64,000 nt of DNA. Source: SAR324 cluster bacterium. Lineage in GTDB: Bacteria; SAR324; XYD2-FULL-50-16; JAERRU01. Within the stretch, counting starts at the first letter, position 1; each line of letters begins with the position of its first letter. A model generated the notes under the pieces. It did no database searches. It saw only the letters and a program-made list of their open reading frames with translations, and was not told where the DNA came from. Shown piece after piece: positions 28,501 through 38,314 of the stretch. Location: contig JAERRU010000009.1 of NCBI GenBank assembly GCA_016735295.1, positions 37,937 through 101,936 on the forward strand, in the 5' to 3' direction. The translations under genes were made by a program, and so were the position numbers.

Positions 28501-31158
28501 ATGCATAGCAGCTACGACCCAGCGAAGATAGAACCTTTATTAGTAGAGCTTTGGGAAAAGAGGGAAATTTTCAATCCAGATAATCAAGATAATCAAGATA
28601 ATCAAGATAACCAAGCTAATTCAGCGAAAGAGCAAAGCTACGTGATGGTTATTCCACCACCAAATGTGACTGGTTCTTTGCATATAGGTCACGCTTTGGT
28701 TAATAGCATTCAAGATATTTTAATCAGATTTAACCGCATGAGCGGCCGGAAAACTTTATGGGTTCCAGGCACAGATCATGCGGGTATAGCCACCCAAATG
28801 ATGGTGGAAAAGGATTTGATGGAGAAAGAAAAAATCACTAAACATGATTTAGGGAGGGATAAATTTATTGAGAGAATTTGGGAGTGGAAACACCGCTATG
28901 AAGGAAGAATCAAGATTCAACTTAAAAGGCTTGGTTGCTCTTTGGATTGGTCTAGGGAAAGATTTACCCTAGATAAACAACTATCAAAATCGGTTAATAA
29001 GGCCTTTGTAGAATTTTTTAATCAAGGTCTAATCTATAAAGGCAAAAGATTGGTTAACTGGTGCCCTGTTGATAAAACCGCTTTATCCGATTTAGAAGTA
29101 GATCATATAGATTTAAAGGGCAAGATATATGAAATAAACTATCAACTCCAAGATGGAGGATATATAACTATTGCCACCACTCGGCCTGAAACTTTGCTTG
29201 GTGATGTGGCTTTGGTTGTGCATTCAGAAGATAAAAGATATCGCCAGTATATAGGAAAAAAGGTGATAATTCCTTTAGTTAATAGAGAGGTACCTATTAT
29301 TGCTGATGATAGTTGTGATCCTGAATTTGGTACAGGGGTGCTAAAAATCACACCAGCTCACGATTTTAATGATTTTGAAATAGGGGCAAGGCACAATTTA
29401 ACCCCGATTAATATTTTTACTGATGATGCTAAAATAAATGATGTCTACCCTCCCTTGCAGGGTTTAGAAAGATTTGCGGCGAGAAAAAAGATAGTTGATA
29501 TTTTACAAAAGAATGGACAATTAAAATCAATCAAAGAGCACCAGCACTCGGTGGCTCATTCGCAGAGAAAAAAAAGTATTATAGAGCCCAGATTATCTGA
29601 ACAGTGGTTTTTTGATGTCAAAAAATTTGCCAATCAAGCTCTCACAGAAATAGAGGCGGGCAAGATAAAGGTATATCCTGATAATCAACAAACAATTTTA
29701 AAAAATTGGTTAACGGGTATTAAAAGTTGGTGCATTTCTCGGCAATTGTGGTGGGGGCACAGGATTCCTGCTTATTGGTGCCAAGGATGTAAAAAATATT
29801 TTGCGTTATTGGAGGATCAGCTAAAAATTTGCCCTGATTGCCAAAGCTCCCAAGTAAAACAAGAAGATGACGTGCTTGATACTTGGTTTAGCTCAGGATT
29901 ATTTCCTTTTTCGGTTATGGGGTGGCCTGATAAAACGGAAGATTTAAAACTTTTCTATCCTAACAGTTCTTTAGTCACGGCGTACGATATTTTATTTTTT
30001 TGGGTCGCAAGAATGATTATGATGGGCATAGGATTAACAGGAAAAGTTCCCTTTGCTGAAGTTTATACTCATGGATTAGTGCGAGATGCTAAGGGAATCA
30101 AGATGTCAAAAACAACCGGCAATGTGATAAATCCTTTAGATGTGATTGAGCAGCATGGGGCAGACGCTTTACGCTTTGCTTTGTGTAGCAAAACTCATTT
30201 GGCTAATGATCTTAAATTATCTGATGATAATATAATAAAGAGCAGATTTTTTTTGAATAAGCTCTTTAATGCGGGTAAATTTGTTAAACATCATAACACG
30301 CAATTAGGGGCTAACGATTTGTTTGATGGAAAAGATTGTTCAAATATTTTAGAAAAATGGATTTTATACAAGCTATATGTGTTTGTTGAACAAACTAAAG
30401 CTAATATAGCTAAATACAGGTTTCACGATGTTGCACAAGGGATATATCATTTTAGCTGGCATGACTTTTGTGATACCTACCTAGAAATAACTAAAGTTTG
30501 GCTAACTAGCAAAAGAGGCGCTGCAGAAGATAATAGGCGCGCTCACCAGATATTAAATTTAGTATTTTCACAAATTTTAAGGGCTATTCATCCGATTACT
30601 CCTTTTTTGAGTGAATATCTATTTCGCGATATTTATCCTAATGAAGGATTTTTAGCGATTGCTAAATATTCTTTGGTTAAACCAGAATGGGATAATTTTG
30701 ATGTTACTGAGGCCAATGAATTTTTAGCAATTATTGGCCATATCAGAAGTATCAGAGGAGAAAATGATATACACCCTAAGCAGCTGGCTACCTTAAGAGT
30801 GCAAAACGCCCCAGCTGGATTAATTAAAATATTTTCTGATGAGCAGTTAGTGGCCTATGAACTAGCTAAGTTAGAAAAGATAGACTATTCATCCAAATTA
30901 ATAGAGCAAAAGGGATGGGCTGATTTTAGCTATAAAAACATTAATTTTCAACTTAGTTTATCCGCTTCGCTAGATCCTAAAGCTGAGCGAGCTAGGCTTG
31001 ATAAATTATTAGCTAAATTGGTGGATAAGCGTGATTTTTTGCAAAATAAATTGGCTAATCCCGCTTTTAAAGAGAGGGCACCCGCTAAATTGGTGCAAGA
31101 AACAATCGTTAAATTAGAACTAGTAAAAGCCGAATTAGCAAAACTAAATAGATCTTAA
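28501..31158 (+). CDS. valS: Valyl-tRNA synthetase
   Basis: PPPNVTGSLHIGHALVNSIQDILIRFNRM, WVPGTDHAGIATQ, IATTRPETLLGD, KMSKTTGNVINPLD. Confidence 0.96.
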   Translation: MHSSYDPAKIEPLLVELWEKREIFNPDNQDNQDNQDNQANSAKEQSYVMVIPPPNVTGSLHIGHALVNSIQDILIRFNRMSGRKTLWVPGTDHAGIATQMMVEKDLMEKEKITKHDLGRDKFIERIWEWKHRYEGRIKIQLKRLGCSLDWSRERFTLDKQLSKSVNKAFVEFFNQGLIYKGKRLVNWCPVDKTALSDLEVDHIDLKGKIYEINYQLQDGGYITIATTRPETLLGDVALVVHSEDKRYRQYIGKKVIIPLVNREVPIIADDSCDPEFGTGVLKITPAHDFNDFEIGARHNLTPINIFTDDAKINDVYPPLQGLERFAARKKIVDILQKNGQLKSIKEHQHSVAHSQRKKSIIEPRLSEQWFFDVKKFANQALTEIEAGKIKVYPDNQQTILKNWLTGIKSWCISRQLWWGHRIPAYWCQGCKKYFALLEDQLKICPDCQSSQVKQEDDVLDTWFSSGLFPFSVMGWPDKTEDLKLFYPNSSLVTAYDILFFWVARMIMMGIGLTGKVPFAEVYTHGLVRDAKGIKMSKTTGNVINPLDVIEQHGADALRFALCSKTHLANDLKLSDDNIIKSRFFLNKLFNAGKFVKHHNTQLGANDLFDGKDCSNILEKWILYKLYVFVEQTKANIAKYRFHDVAQGIYHFSWHDFCDTYLEITKVWLTSKRGAAEDNRRAHQILNLVFSQILRAIHPITPFLSEYLFRDIYPNEGFLAIAKYSLVKPEWDNFDVTEANEFLAIIGHIRSIRGENDIHPKQLATLRVQNAPAGLIKIFSDEQLVAYELAKLEKIDYSSKLIEQKGWADFSYKNINFQLSLSASLDPKAERARLDKLLAKLVDKRDFLQNKLANPAFKERAPAKLVQETIVKLELVKAELAKLNRS
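28579..28614 (+). repeat. 4 x 9-bp in-frame tandem repeat (gataatcaa) within valS, encoding DNQDNQDNQDNQ
   Basis: Three identical copies plus one with a single T-to-C change. Confidence 0.92.
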
Positions 31159-31183
31159 TGGCTGGCCGGAATAATAAATTTTT

Positions 31184-31264
31184 TATTTATTTAGCATAGT
31201 TTATTTTATTTAGCGTAGTTTATTTAATGCCATTTATTTAGCGTAGTTAATTTTATTTAGCGTC
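31184..31264. repeat. Imperfect tandem repeat, ~4 copies of tttatttagc(a/g)tagtt
   Basis: Read directly between convergent valS and rsmI; the last copy contains the rsmI stop codon. Confidence 0.8.
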
Positions 31265-31939
31265 TATGATAAGCACGAATCTTTTTTTGGCCCGCGAGCA
31301 TCCAAAATTTTTATAAAGCTCGTGCACCGATATAAGATATATTTCTTCTTGGTCTGTGGTTAGCTCTAAACATAATAAACACATAGTTTGGCTGGGTAAT
31401 GCCTTGTTTATATCTTGCACTAACGTGCTTAATCGGTAGGGAGTGTCATATATAATTATTGGGCAATTTAGGCTGCTATAGCGTTTTATTTCTTGCTGAC
31501 GGGCGTCAGATTTTCGAGCCAGAAACCCCGCATAAAAGAAGCGTTTAATATTAAAAGGACAAAGGCTTAGGGCTACCATCAACGAGCTTGCCCCTGGTAG
31601 TGATGTGATTAAATTTGTATTAATTGAACTATCTTTTACTTTTGTAAGCACAGCTTTTACCAGCTCTTGGCCTGGATCAGCAAAAAGTGGCGTTCCTTGA
31701 TCAGACATTAAGGCTATTTTTGCGGGAGATAGGGATAGCTTAATCGCTAGTTTGAGGTCTTTTTTGGTGCTATGCTCATTTAACAGTATTAACTTGGCTT
31801 GCGAGGCGTAATTTTTTTTCCAGTATTGACCAGTGACCCAAGATTCACATAAGATATAGTCTATCTGGGATAACACATCCAAGGCTCGATTTGATATGTC
31901 TAGCTTATTGCCTATAGGGGTGGCTATGATATAAAGCAC
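31253..31939 (-). CDS. rsmI: 16S rRNA 2'-O-ribose C1402 methyltransferase RsmI-like (tetrapyrrole methylase family)
   Basis: MLYIIATPIGNKLDISNRALDVLSQIDYILCES, LMSDQGTPLFADPGQELV, SLPGASSLMVALSL, IYDTPYRL. Confidence 0.82.
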   Translation of the reverse strand: MLYIIATPIGNKLDISNRALDVLSQIDYILCESWVTGQYWKKNYASQAKLILLNEHSTKKDLKLAIKLSLSPAKIALMSDQGTPLFADPGQELVKAVLTKVKDSSINTNLITSLPGASSLMVALSLCPFNIKRFFYAGFLARKSDARQQEIKRYSSLNCPIIIYDTPYRLSTLVQDINKALPSQTMCLLCLELTTDQEEIYLISVHELYKNFGCSRAKKRFVLIIDAK

Positions 31940-32118
31940 TTTTAAGATAGGGTTTAGATTATGAAAAAAGTTAATTTATTAACTTTATTTGAATATTTAA
32001 ATTTAGTTAAATGATAATTTATTGCTATGACAACTTACTATTTTTAACTATCAGAAATAATAAATCAATAATCATTAATATCAAAAAAATCTAATTTTAA
32101 CTGATAAAATTTAAGATT

Positions 32119-35100
32119 ATGAGATTGATAAAAATGGAGTTAAATGGATTTAAATCTTTTATTGATAAGGTTTCAATCAATTTTTCAGAACATGGAATAA
32201 CCACCTTGATCGGCCCTAATGGGTGCGGTAAAAGTAATATAGTTGATGCACTGCGCTGGGCGTTAGGCGAACAAAGCAGCCAACATTTGCGAGGTAAAAG
32301 CATGGTTGATGTAATTTTTTCTGGCACAGAGCAAAGATCTGCTGCGGGGTTTTGTGAGGTTAATCTTACTTTTTCTAATCCTAAAAATATCTCAAAATTC
32401 AAATATGATGATTTTCCGGAAATATTAGTAACTCGTAGGCTTTATCGAGATAGTACTAGCGAGTATCAAATAAATAAAACTAGCTGCCGATTGTTAGATA
32501 TAAAAGACCTTTTTGCCGATACTGGTCTTGGTGGCAAGAGAGGTTATTCGATTATAGAGCAAGGAAGCGTAGGCATGATTACTACTAGCAAGCCGAGTGA
32601 AAGGAGGTTTTTGATTGAAGAGGCGGCGGGCATTACTAAATTTAAGACTAAAAAATTAGAAGCGAAAAAAAAATTAGCTGAAACCGATCAAAACCTAATC
32701 AGAATAAAAGATATTTTAGGTGAATTAAAATCTCAAGAGGAAATTTTAAAAAAACAAGCTTCTCAAGCCAACGCCTATTTTAATACTAAAGGTAAAATAG
32801 ATAGAACTTATAATCTTATTAAAGCCAAACAGTGGCAAGATATAAATAGCAAAAAAGATAAATTAAAATCAGAATTAGCTTTATTGGAGCAAACAACGCT
32901 ATCAAAAAAAATAGAGTTTACCTCTCTTGATAACAACTTGACTAATCAAAAGGCTGAATCATTGATTTTAGAAAAAGAAATTGAAGAAAAACGGCTGTCA
33001 TTAGAAAAAGAAAATGTAAAACGACAAAATATTTTAAGTGAAATCAAACTCACCGAACAGCAAAAATATGACTTAGAAAAATGGCAACAAAAAAGTGAAC
33101 AAGAAAAAGCGACCAACGAAGTATTATTAGATCAAGCACGTATAAAACTTAATCAAACTGATAAATCAATTATTTCTATTAAACAAAAAATTGATTCTTT
33201 ACTTGTTCAAGAAAAATCACAACTTCTTTTAGTGGATCAAGCATCTAACCAAATTTTACATATCAAAGATAAGCTAGATGGGCTTAACAGCTCACAACTA
33301 AATTTAGCAAAAGAACAAGCCAAGTTAAACGCTTTAGTGGATTTGATATTAAGTGCTAAGGAAAATAAAATTGATTTTAATCCTGAAAAAGATACCGAAC
33401 TAGGAGAGATAAAACGTCAAATATTAGAAATAGAAAATACCATACAAATTAATACTGAAAAAATTGCACAAATCGAACAAAGCATAATAACTCATCAAAA
33501 AGAATTAATTGATATACAAACTAAATTATCCGAGCAAGTTGAAATAAAGAATTCTCATGAAGAATCGCTTGATCGGGGGCAAAAGAATTTATTACAAATA
33601 AAAGAAAATATCATTAAATTAACCCTAAAATTAGAAAATTTACCAAGCAAAACTTCATATTCTCTAATAAATAAATTAGCCTTGGATAATAATTTAGCCA
33701 AAGATTGCGGCTGGTTAGGGGTGCTACATGATTTTTTAGATATTAACCCAAATGTTGACCCATCATGGCTTAACCAGGTAGAATCTTATTTGGGGGTAGG
33801 CATATTAAAAGATAAAAGTGGTGTGCCCTTACTGCTAAAAACTTGTCAACAATTAGATATTGTAGATTTTAAATTCATTATTTTATCAGTAAAACCACAA
33901 TCTTTATCTGATTTAAAGCTGCCCGAAGGAGTTAATTTTACGCTAGATAGATCTAATCTCACCTTAAATAATATTCTGGCGACGCCCCTTATTTTGAATA
34001 TTTTAGTGGATGGAGACATAGATAATTATAAGAATTCTTTAAGTCAAGATGGCTTCGGGGTATATAGATATAATAATCATAAAAGTAAGCAAACATATCA
34101 GGAACAGCAAAATTATGGGCAACTACTAGGAAAAGCCAAATTAGCAAAAACTGATGAATTAGCTAAATTAACCCAAAATCAAACCTCACTAGCAGAAACA
34201 CAAGCTGATATATCTACTAACGAAGACCTTTTAGTTGAAATTAACTCTGATATACAAAAATTTACCGCAAAAAAAGAAATTTGCCAGCATTTACTCAGCA
34301 GATTAAATAATGAATGGCAAGATAAGTTAGCGTTAAAAAATAAACGTATTTTGGGGCTAGAGCGGAAATCAAGCGAATTTAATCAACAAAAAAATAAATT
34401 AAATGATTATCAGCAAAGAAAATTAAAAGTTGATGAAGAATTATTACTGCTAGTCGATAATCAGAAAAAAACCCGCCAGCACCTCGAAGATAAAACTGAA
34501 TATAAAAACCAGTCTTTACAAAAATTGCATGAGCTAAAATTGCAACTTAATAATTTTAATAATGAGCTAAATTCTTTTCAACAAGTAGTTTTGCTAGTTA
34601 CTAATGATATAAAAAGAAAAGAAAATTTATCCCATAAAATACAAGATTCTAAAAAATTACAAAAAAGTGACCTAAAAACCTATCAAGATAAAATAGAAAA
34701 TTTGCAAAATTCAGCAAATATAGGCCTAAAAGATGCGTCACAGCTATCGCAATATTTAATTGATAAAAAACATACCTATCAACAAAATAAAAATTTACTG
34801 GATAAAAAAGAAATAGAATTAAAATTAACCTTTGAAAATTTAAAAAAATTAGAATCTAAAAATGAGGTAATTCAACTAAAAATATCTCAATTGCAACAAG
34901 ACATATCAACTATAGAAACTGAACTTTTTGATTTTAAAAAATTAAAACCAGAAGAAGTATTAAGGACATTTGAAGCGAGTAGTTTTGATATATCATTAGG
35001 CTACGAACAATTAAAATCATTAAAAATAGCCTTAACAAACTTAAGTAACGTAAACCTAAACGCCCTAAGCGAACACGAAGAATTATTATCTAGAATAACA

Positions 35101-35670
35101 TTTTTAGATAGCCAACATGAAGATTTACTATCTAGCATATCATTATTAAAACAAGCGATAGAAAAGATAGATAAAACATCGTGTGAGCTTTTTAGCAAAG
35201 CATTTAAAGCGATAAACGAGCAATTTGAAGAGGTATTTCCCCTTTTATTTAATGGAGGAGCGGCAAAATTGACCCTGATAGATGAGCAAAATATACTAGA
35301 AACAGGGGTAGATATTATGGCCTGCCCACCTGGTAAGACAACTAAAAACATAAATCTATTAAGTGGTGGGGAAAAGGCATTAACCGCAATAGCTTTGATA
35401 GTAGCGATTTTTTTATATAAACCCAGCCCATTTTGTGTGCTAGATGAGGTAGACGCCCCCCTTGATGTGAATAATATAAGACGTTTTTGCAAGATGATAA
35501 AATCTTTAACATCGCGAGTGCAATTTATCTTGATAACACATAACCCTAAAACAATGGAGGTGGCCGATTATATATATGGAGTCACCATGGAGGAATCAGG
35601 GGTATCTAAGGTGGTGAGTGTGGATTTGAAGGCGATGACATTGCCCAAAAAAATATCTATTTTACGCTAA
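32119..35670 (+). CDS. smc: Chromosome segregation SMC ATPase
   Basis: 1183 aa; LIGPNGCGKSNIVDALRWALGEQS, long coiled coils, hinge, LLSGGEKALTAIALIVAIFLYKPSPFCVLDEVDAPLD. Confidence 0.97.
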   Translation: MRLIKMELNGFKSFIDKVSINFSEHGITTLIGPNGCGKSNIVDALRWALGEQSSQHLRGKSMVDVIFSGTEQRSAAGFCEVNLTFSNPKNISKFKYDDFPEILVTRRLYRDSTSEYQINKTSCRLLDIKDLFADTGLGGKRGYSIIEQGSVGMITTSKPSERRFLIEEAAGITKFKTKKLEAKKKLAETDQNLIRIKDILGELKSQEEILKKQASQANAYFNTKGKIDRTYNLIKAKQWQDINSKKDKLKSELALLEQTTLSKKIEFTSLDNNLTNQKAESLILEKEIEEKRLSLEKENVKRQNILSEIKLTEQQKYDLEKWQQKSEQEKATNEVLLDQARIKLNQTDKSIISIKQKIDSLLVQEKSQLLLVDQASNQILHIKDKLDGLNSSQLNLAKEQAKLNALVDLILSAKENKIDFNPEKDTELGEIKRQILEIENTIQINTEKIAQIEQSIITHQKELIDIQTKLSEQVEIKNSHEESLDRGQKNLLQIKENIIKLTLKLENLPSKTSYSLINKLALDNNLAKDCGWLGVLHDFLDINPNVDPSWLNQVESYLGVGILKDKSGVPLLLKTCQQLDIVDFKFIILSVKPQSLSDLKLPEGVNFTLDRSNLTLNNILATPLILNILVDGDIDNYKNSLSQDGFGVYRYNNHKSKQTYQEQQNYGQLLGKAKLAKTDELAKLTQNQTSLAETQADISTNEDLLVEINSDIQKFTAKKEICQHLLSRLNNEWQDKLALKNKRILGLERKSSEFNQQKNKLNDYQQRKLKVDEELLLLVDNQKKTRQHLEDKTEYKNQSLQKLHELKLQLNNFNNELNSFQQVVLLVTNDIKRKENLSHKIQDSKKLQKSDLKTYQDKIENLQNSANIGLKDASQLSQYLIDKKHTYQQNKNLLDKKEIELKLTFENLKKLESKNEVIQLKISQLQQDISTIETELFDFKKLKPEEVLRTFEASSFDISLGYEQLKSLKIALTNLSNVNLNALSEHEELLSRITFLDSQHEDLLSSISLLKQAIEKIDKTSCELFSKAFKAINEQFEEVFPLLFNGGAAKLTLIDEQNILETGVDIMACPPGKTTKNINLLSGGEKALTAIALIVAIFLYKPSPFCVLDEVDAPLDVNNIRRFCKMIKSLTSRVQFILITHNPKTMEVADYIYGVTMEESGVSKVVSVDLKAMTLPKKISILR

Positions 35671-35778
35671 TGGGTAAGGGCAATATTTTGTGATAGAATA
35701 ATGTTGAGAAGTATTGTATATTATAACTATAGCGATAATTACATAAAATAAATTAGTAAAAATATAATTATAATTATA

Positions 35779-37722
35779 ATGAATCAGAGCGATAAAAAAG
35801 TTAATATAGGGCATTGCTGTAACAGAGCGCCATCCAACCAATGGCCAGTGATGGCAACAGTGATTAACGCATTAACTGGGGTAGCGGCCTATGTGGTTGG
35901 ATATTTAGGCGGAGATTTTTATTTAGCAAGTGCCTTGTGGGTTATATGTTATATAGCAGGAGGATTTTTTGGGGTATTCTCAGCCTATGAAGCCTTGCGA
36001 GAGGGCAAGATTAATATAGATATATTAATGATTTTAGCGGCGTTGGGATCGGCTTATATAGGTGCTTATGCAGAGGGTGGGGGGCTACTTTTTTTATTTT
36101 CATTATCTAATACGCTGCAATCTTACGCTCTGGAAAGGAGCTTTCGCTCAATTAGCACGATAATGGATTTAAAGCCAGATATGGTGAGCATCAAAAAAAA
36201 TAACAACTGGATAGATAAAAATCTAGATGAAGTAAAAATTGGTGATATATGTTTGGTCAGACCAGGCAGCAACATAGCTCTTGATGGGGTGGTTATTTCT
36301 GGTAAATCTGATGTTAATCAGGCTCCCATAACAGGAGAGAGCATGTTGGTGATAAAACAGCCTGGCTCTTTGGTTTATGCAGGGTCTGGCAATAAAACTG
36401 GTATTTTAGAATTCAAGGTAAGTTCGTTAAATAGCGATAGCACTTTATCTAAAATATTAGTGATGGTGGAAAAGGCTCAAGCAAGTAAATCAAAAACGCA
36501 ATCCAAATTAGAAAGGCTAGAAGGCTATTATGCTATATTTGTGTTGGCGGTTAGTGGTTTATTGTTATTGGTTAGCACGGTGGTGTTGGGGGATGGATTT
36601 TATGATAGTTTTTATAAAACAATAACTTGGCTGGTGGTGGCATCTCCTTGTGCGTTGATTATTGCCATTCCGGCTAGTTATTTGAGTGCTATAGCTAACG
36701 CAGCGATGCATGGGGTAATTTTTAAAGGAGGCATAAGCATGGAAAGGGCGGCAGAGATAAAGGCGGTGGCACTTGATAAAACTGGCACTTTAACCTATGG
36801 CCAACCAAGGGTGGTTGATGTTTATTCTCCTGATATGAAAGTTAACGAATTAATGGCTAGCATATTACCTTTAGAATTAAAATCAGAGCATTTATTAGCC
36901 CAAACTATAGTTAAGCATGCTAAGGAGCAAAATATTAATTCTACTAAGGAGGTGCAAGATTTTAAGAGTATTCCTGGAAGGGGGGTAGAGGGCAAGATAG
37001 GCGATTATCTTTATGTAATTGGTAATAAGGGAATGTTTATTGATCGGCAGGTGGCGGTGCCAAAATTATTTGATGATCAGGCTAAAGCGATGGGTGATAA
37101 GGGTGAAATGATAGTTTTTGTGGCGCTCAAAAATGCTGATGGGTATAAATTTTTAGCGGTGATAGGCTTTTTAGATCAGCTAAGAAAGGAATCATCGTTA
37201 ATGGTTAAGTCTTTACGGGCTATGGGCATCAAAAATGTGGTTATGCTAACTGGGGATCACACAAAAATGGCAGCATCTATATCAAAGGAATTATCTTTGG
37301 ATAATTATTATGCTGAGCTTTTACCAGAGCAAAAGCTAGCTATGATTAAGGAGATATCGAAAAAGGATGCGGTTGCTATGGTGGGAGATGGAGTTAATGA
37401 CGCCCCTTCTTTGGCAGCAGCTAATTTATCTATTTCTATGGGCGAAGGAGCAAACGATATGGCGATTAGCACGGCTGAGGTAATTTTGATGAGTAATGAT
37501 TTAAGAAAAATACCTTTTTTGCTTAGTTTATCGCGTCAGGCTAGGCGGGTGGTGTATCAAAATTTGACTATAGCATTATCGGTGATGGTTACCTTGTCGG
37601 TTATTAATTTTGGTTTTGGATTACCGCTCACGGTGGGGGTGGTGGCGCATGAGGGAAGCACGCTTTTAGCTGCCTTAAATGGATTAAGATTACTTTTTTT
37701 TAAGGACTCACAGGAAGTTTAA
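35779..37722 (+). CDS. P1B-type heavy-metal-transporting ATPase (P1B-4-like)
   Basis: DKTGTLTYG, TGES, GDGVNDAPSLA; TM motif SPCALI and C-terminal VVAHEGSTLLAALNGLRLL (SPC + HEGST). Confidence 0.9.
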   Translation: MNQSDKKVNIGHCCNRAPSNQWPVMATVINALTGVAAYVVGYLGGDFYLASALWVICYIAGGFFGVFSAYEALREGKINIDILMILAALGSAYIGAYAEGGGLLFLFSLSNTLQSYALERSFRSISTIMDLKPDMVSIKKNNNWIDKNLDEVKIGDICLVRPGSNIALDGVVISGKSDVNQAPITGESMLVIKQPGSLVYAGSGNKTGILEFKVSSLNSDSTLSKILVMVEKAQASKSKTQSKLERLEGYYAIFVLAVSGLLLLVSTVVLGDGFYDSFYKTITWLVVASPCALIIAIPASYLSAIANAAMHGVIFKGGISMERAAEIKAVALDKTGTLTYGQPRVVDVYSPDMKVNELMASILPLELKSEHLLAQTIVKHAKEQNINSTKEVQDFKSIPGRGVEGKIGDYLYVIGNKGMFIDRQVAVPKLFDDQAKAMGDKGEMIVFVALKNADGYKFLAVIGFLDQLRKESSLMVKSLRAMGIKNVVMLTGDHTKMAASISKELSLDNYYAELLPEQKLAMIKEISKKDAVAMVGDGVNDAPSLAAANLSISMGEGANDMAISTAEVILMSNDLRKIPFLLSLSRQARRVVYQNLTIALSVMVTLSVINFGFGLPLTVGVVAHEGSTLLAALNGLRLLFFKDSQEV

Positions 37723-38178
37723 ATAAGGTTTAATGGCAATCGCGGCAGATTATAAATGGTGGCTATCGTCTATTATATATAGAACGATCATTTTAACTAC
37801 TATATATAATCACGAAAGATAATTCGCTCAAAGCCCCAAAAATAGCTTACTTAAATGAGGGAATTTATTATTTTAATAATTAGTTAAAACCCATTAAATA
37901 TTAAGTATCTTTAAATTGGGTAAAAAACTGTTATAAATATGAATAAATTAAAAACAATTTACAAAAAGATATCCCTTGATCAATAGGCCACCTAAATGCT
38001 TTATAGTATTGGATATGCCTTTTTAAAGAACATTGATAAGCACATTAAATATAAGTAAAAACAAGGAAAAATACTTTTTTTTAAAATAATACTTGACATG
38101 GATATAGTGTTATAGGATAAGGAGGCGTGCTGAATATTTTTGGATATCAAGCAAAAAATTTAATTTTTTTGAAAAAAC

Positions 38179-38242
38179 ACTTGCAATTAGTTTTTTGATG
38201 TTCTAGAGGTATGGCTATTGCGACTAAAGACTAGTTGCAAGT
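38179..38242. promoter_or_regulatory. 13-bp inverted repeat (one G/T-type mismatch) abutting the porin promoter
   Basis: acttgcaattagt (38179-38191) versus actagttgcaagt (38230-38242); 38-nt loop. Confidence 0.6.
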
Positions 38243-38247
38243 ATAAT
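38218..38247 (+). promoter_or_regulatory. Putative sigma70 promoter for porin: TTGCGA-N18-TATAAT
   Basis: -35 TTGCGA 38218-38223, perfect -10 TATAAT 38242-38247, ~68 bp before the porin ATG. Confidence 0.55.
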
Positions 38248-38314
38248 TTTTTTTGGCGGTTCATCTTGGTTGTCAAGGTGAATATTTTAAACAACTTAAT
38301 ATAATGGAGAAAGC

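Noticed and set aside
35001-35492. 163-aa minus-strand ORF
   Set aside because: Antisense to the conserved C-terminal ATPase region of smc; shadow ORF.
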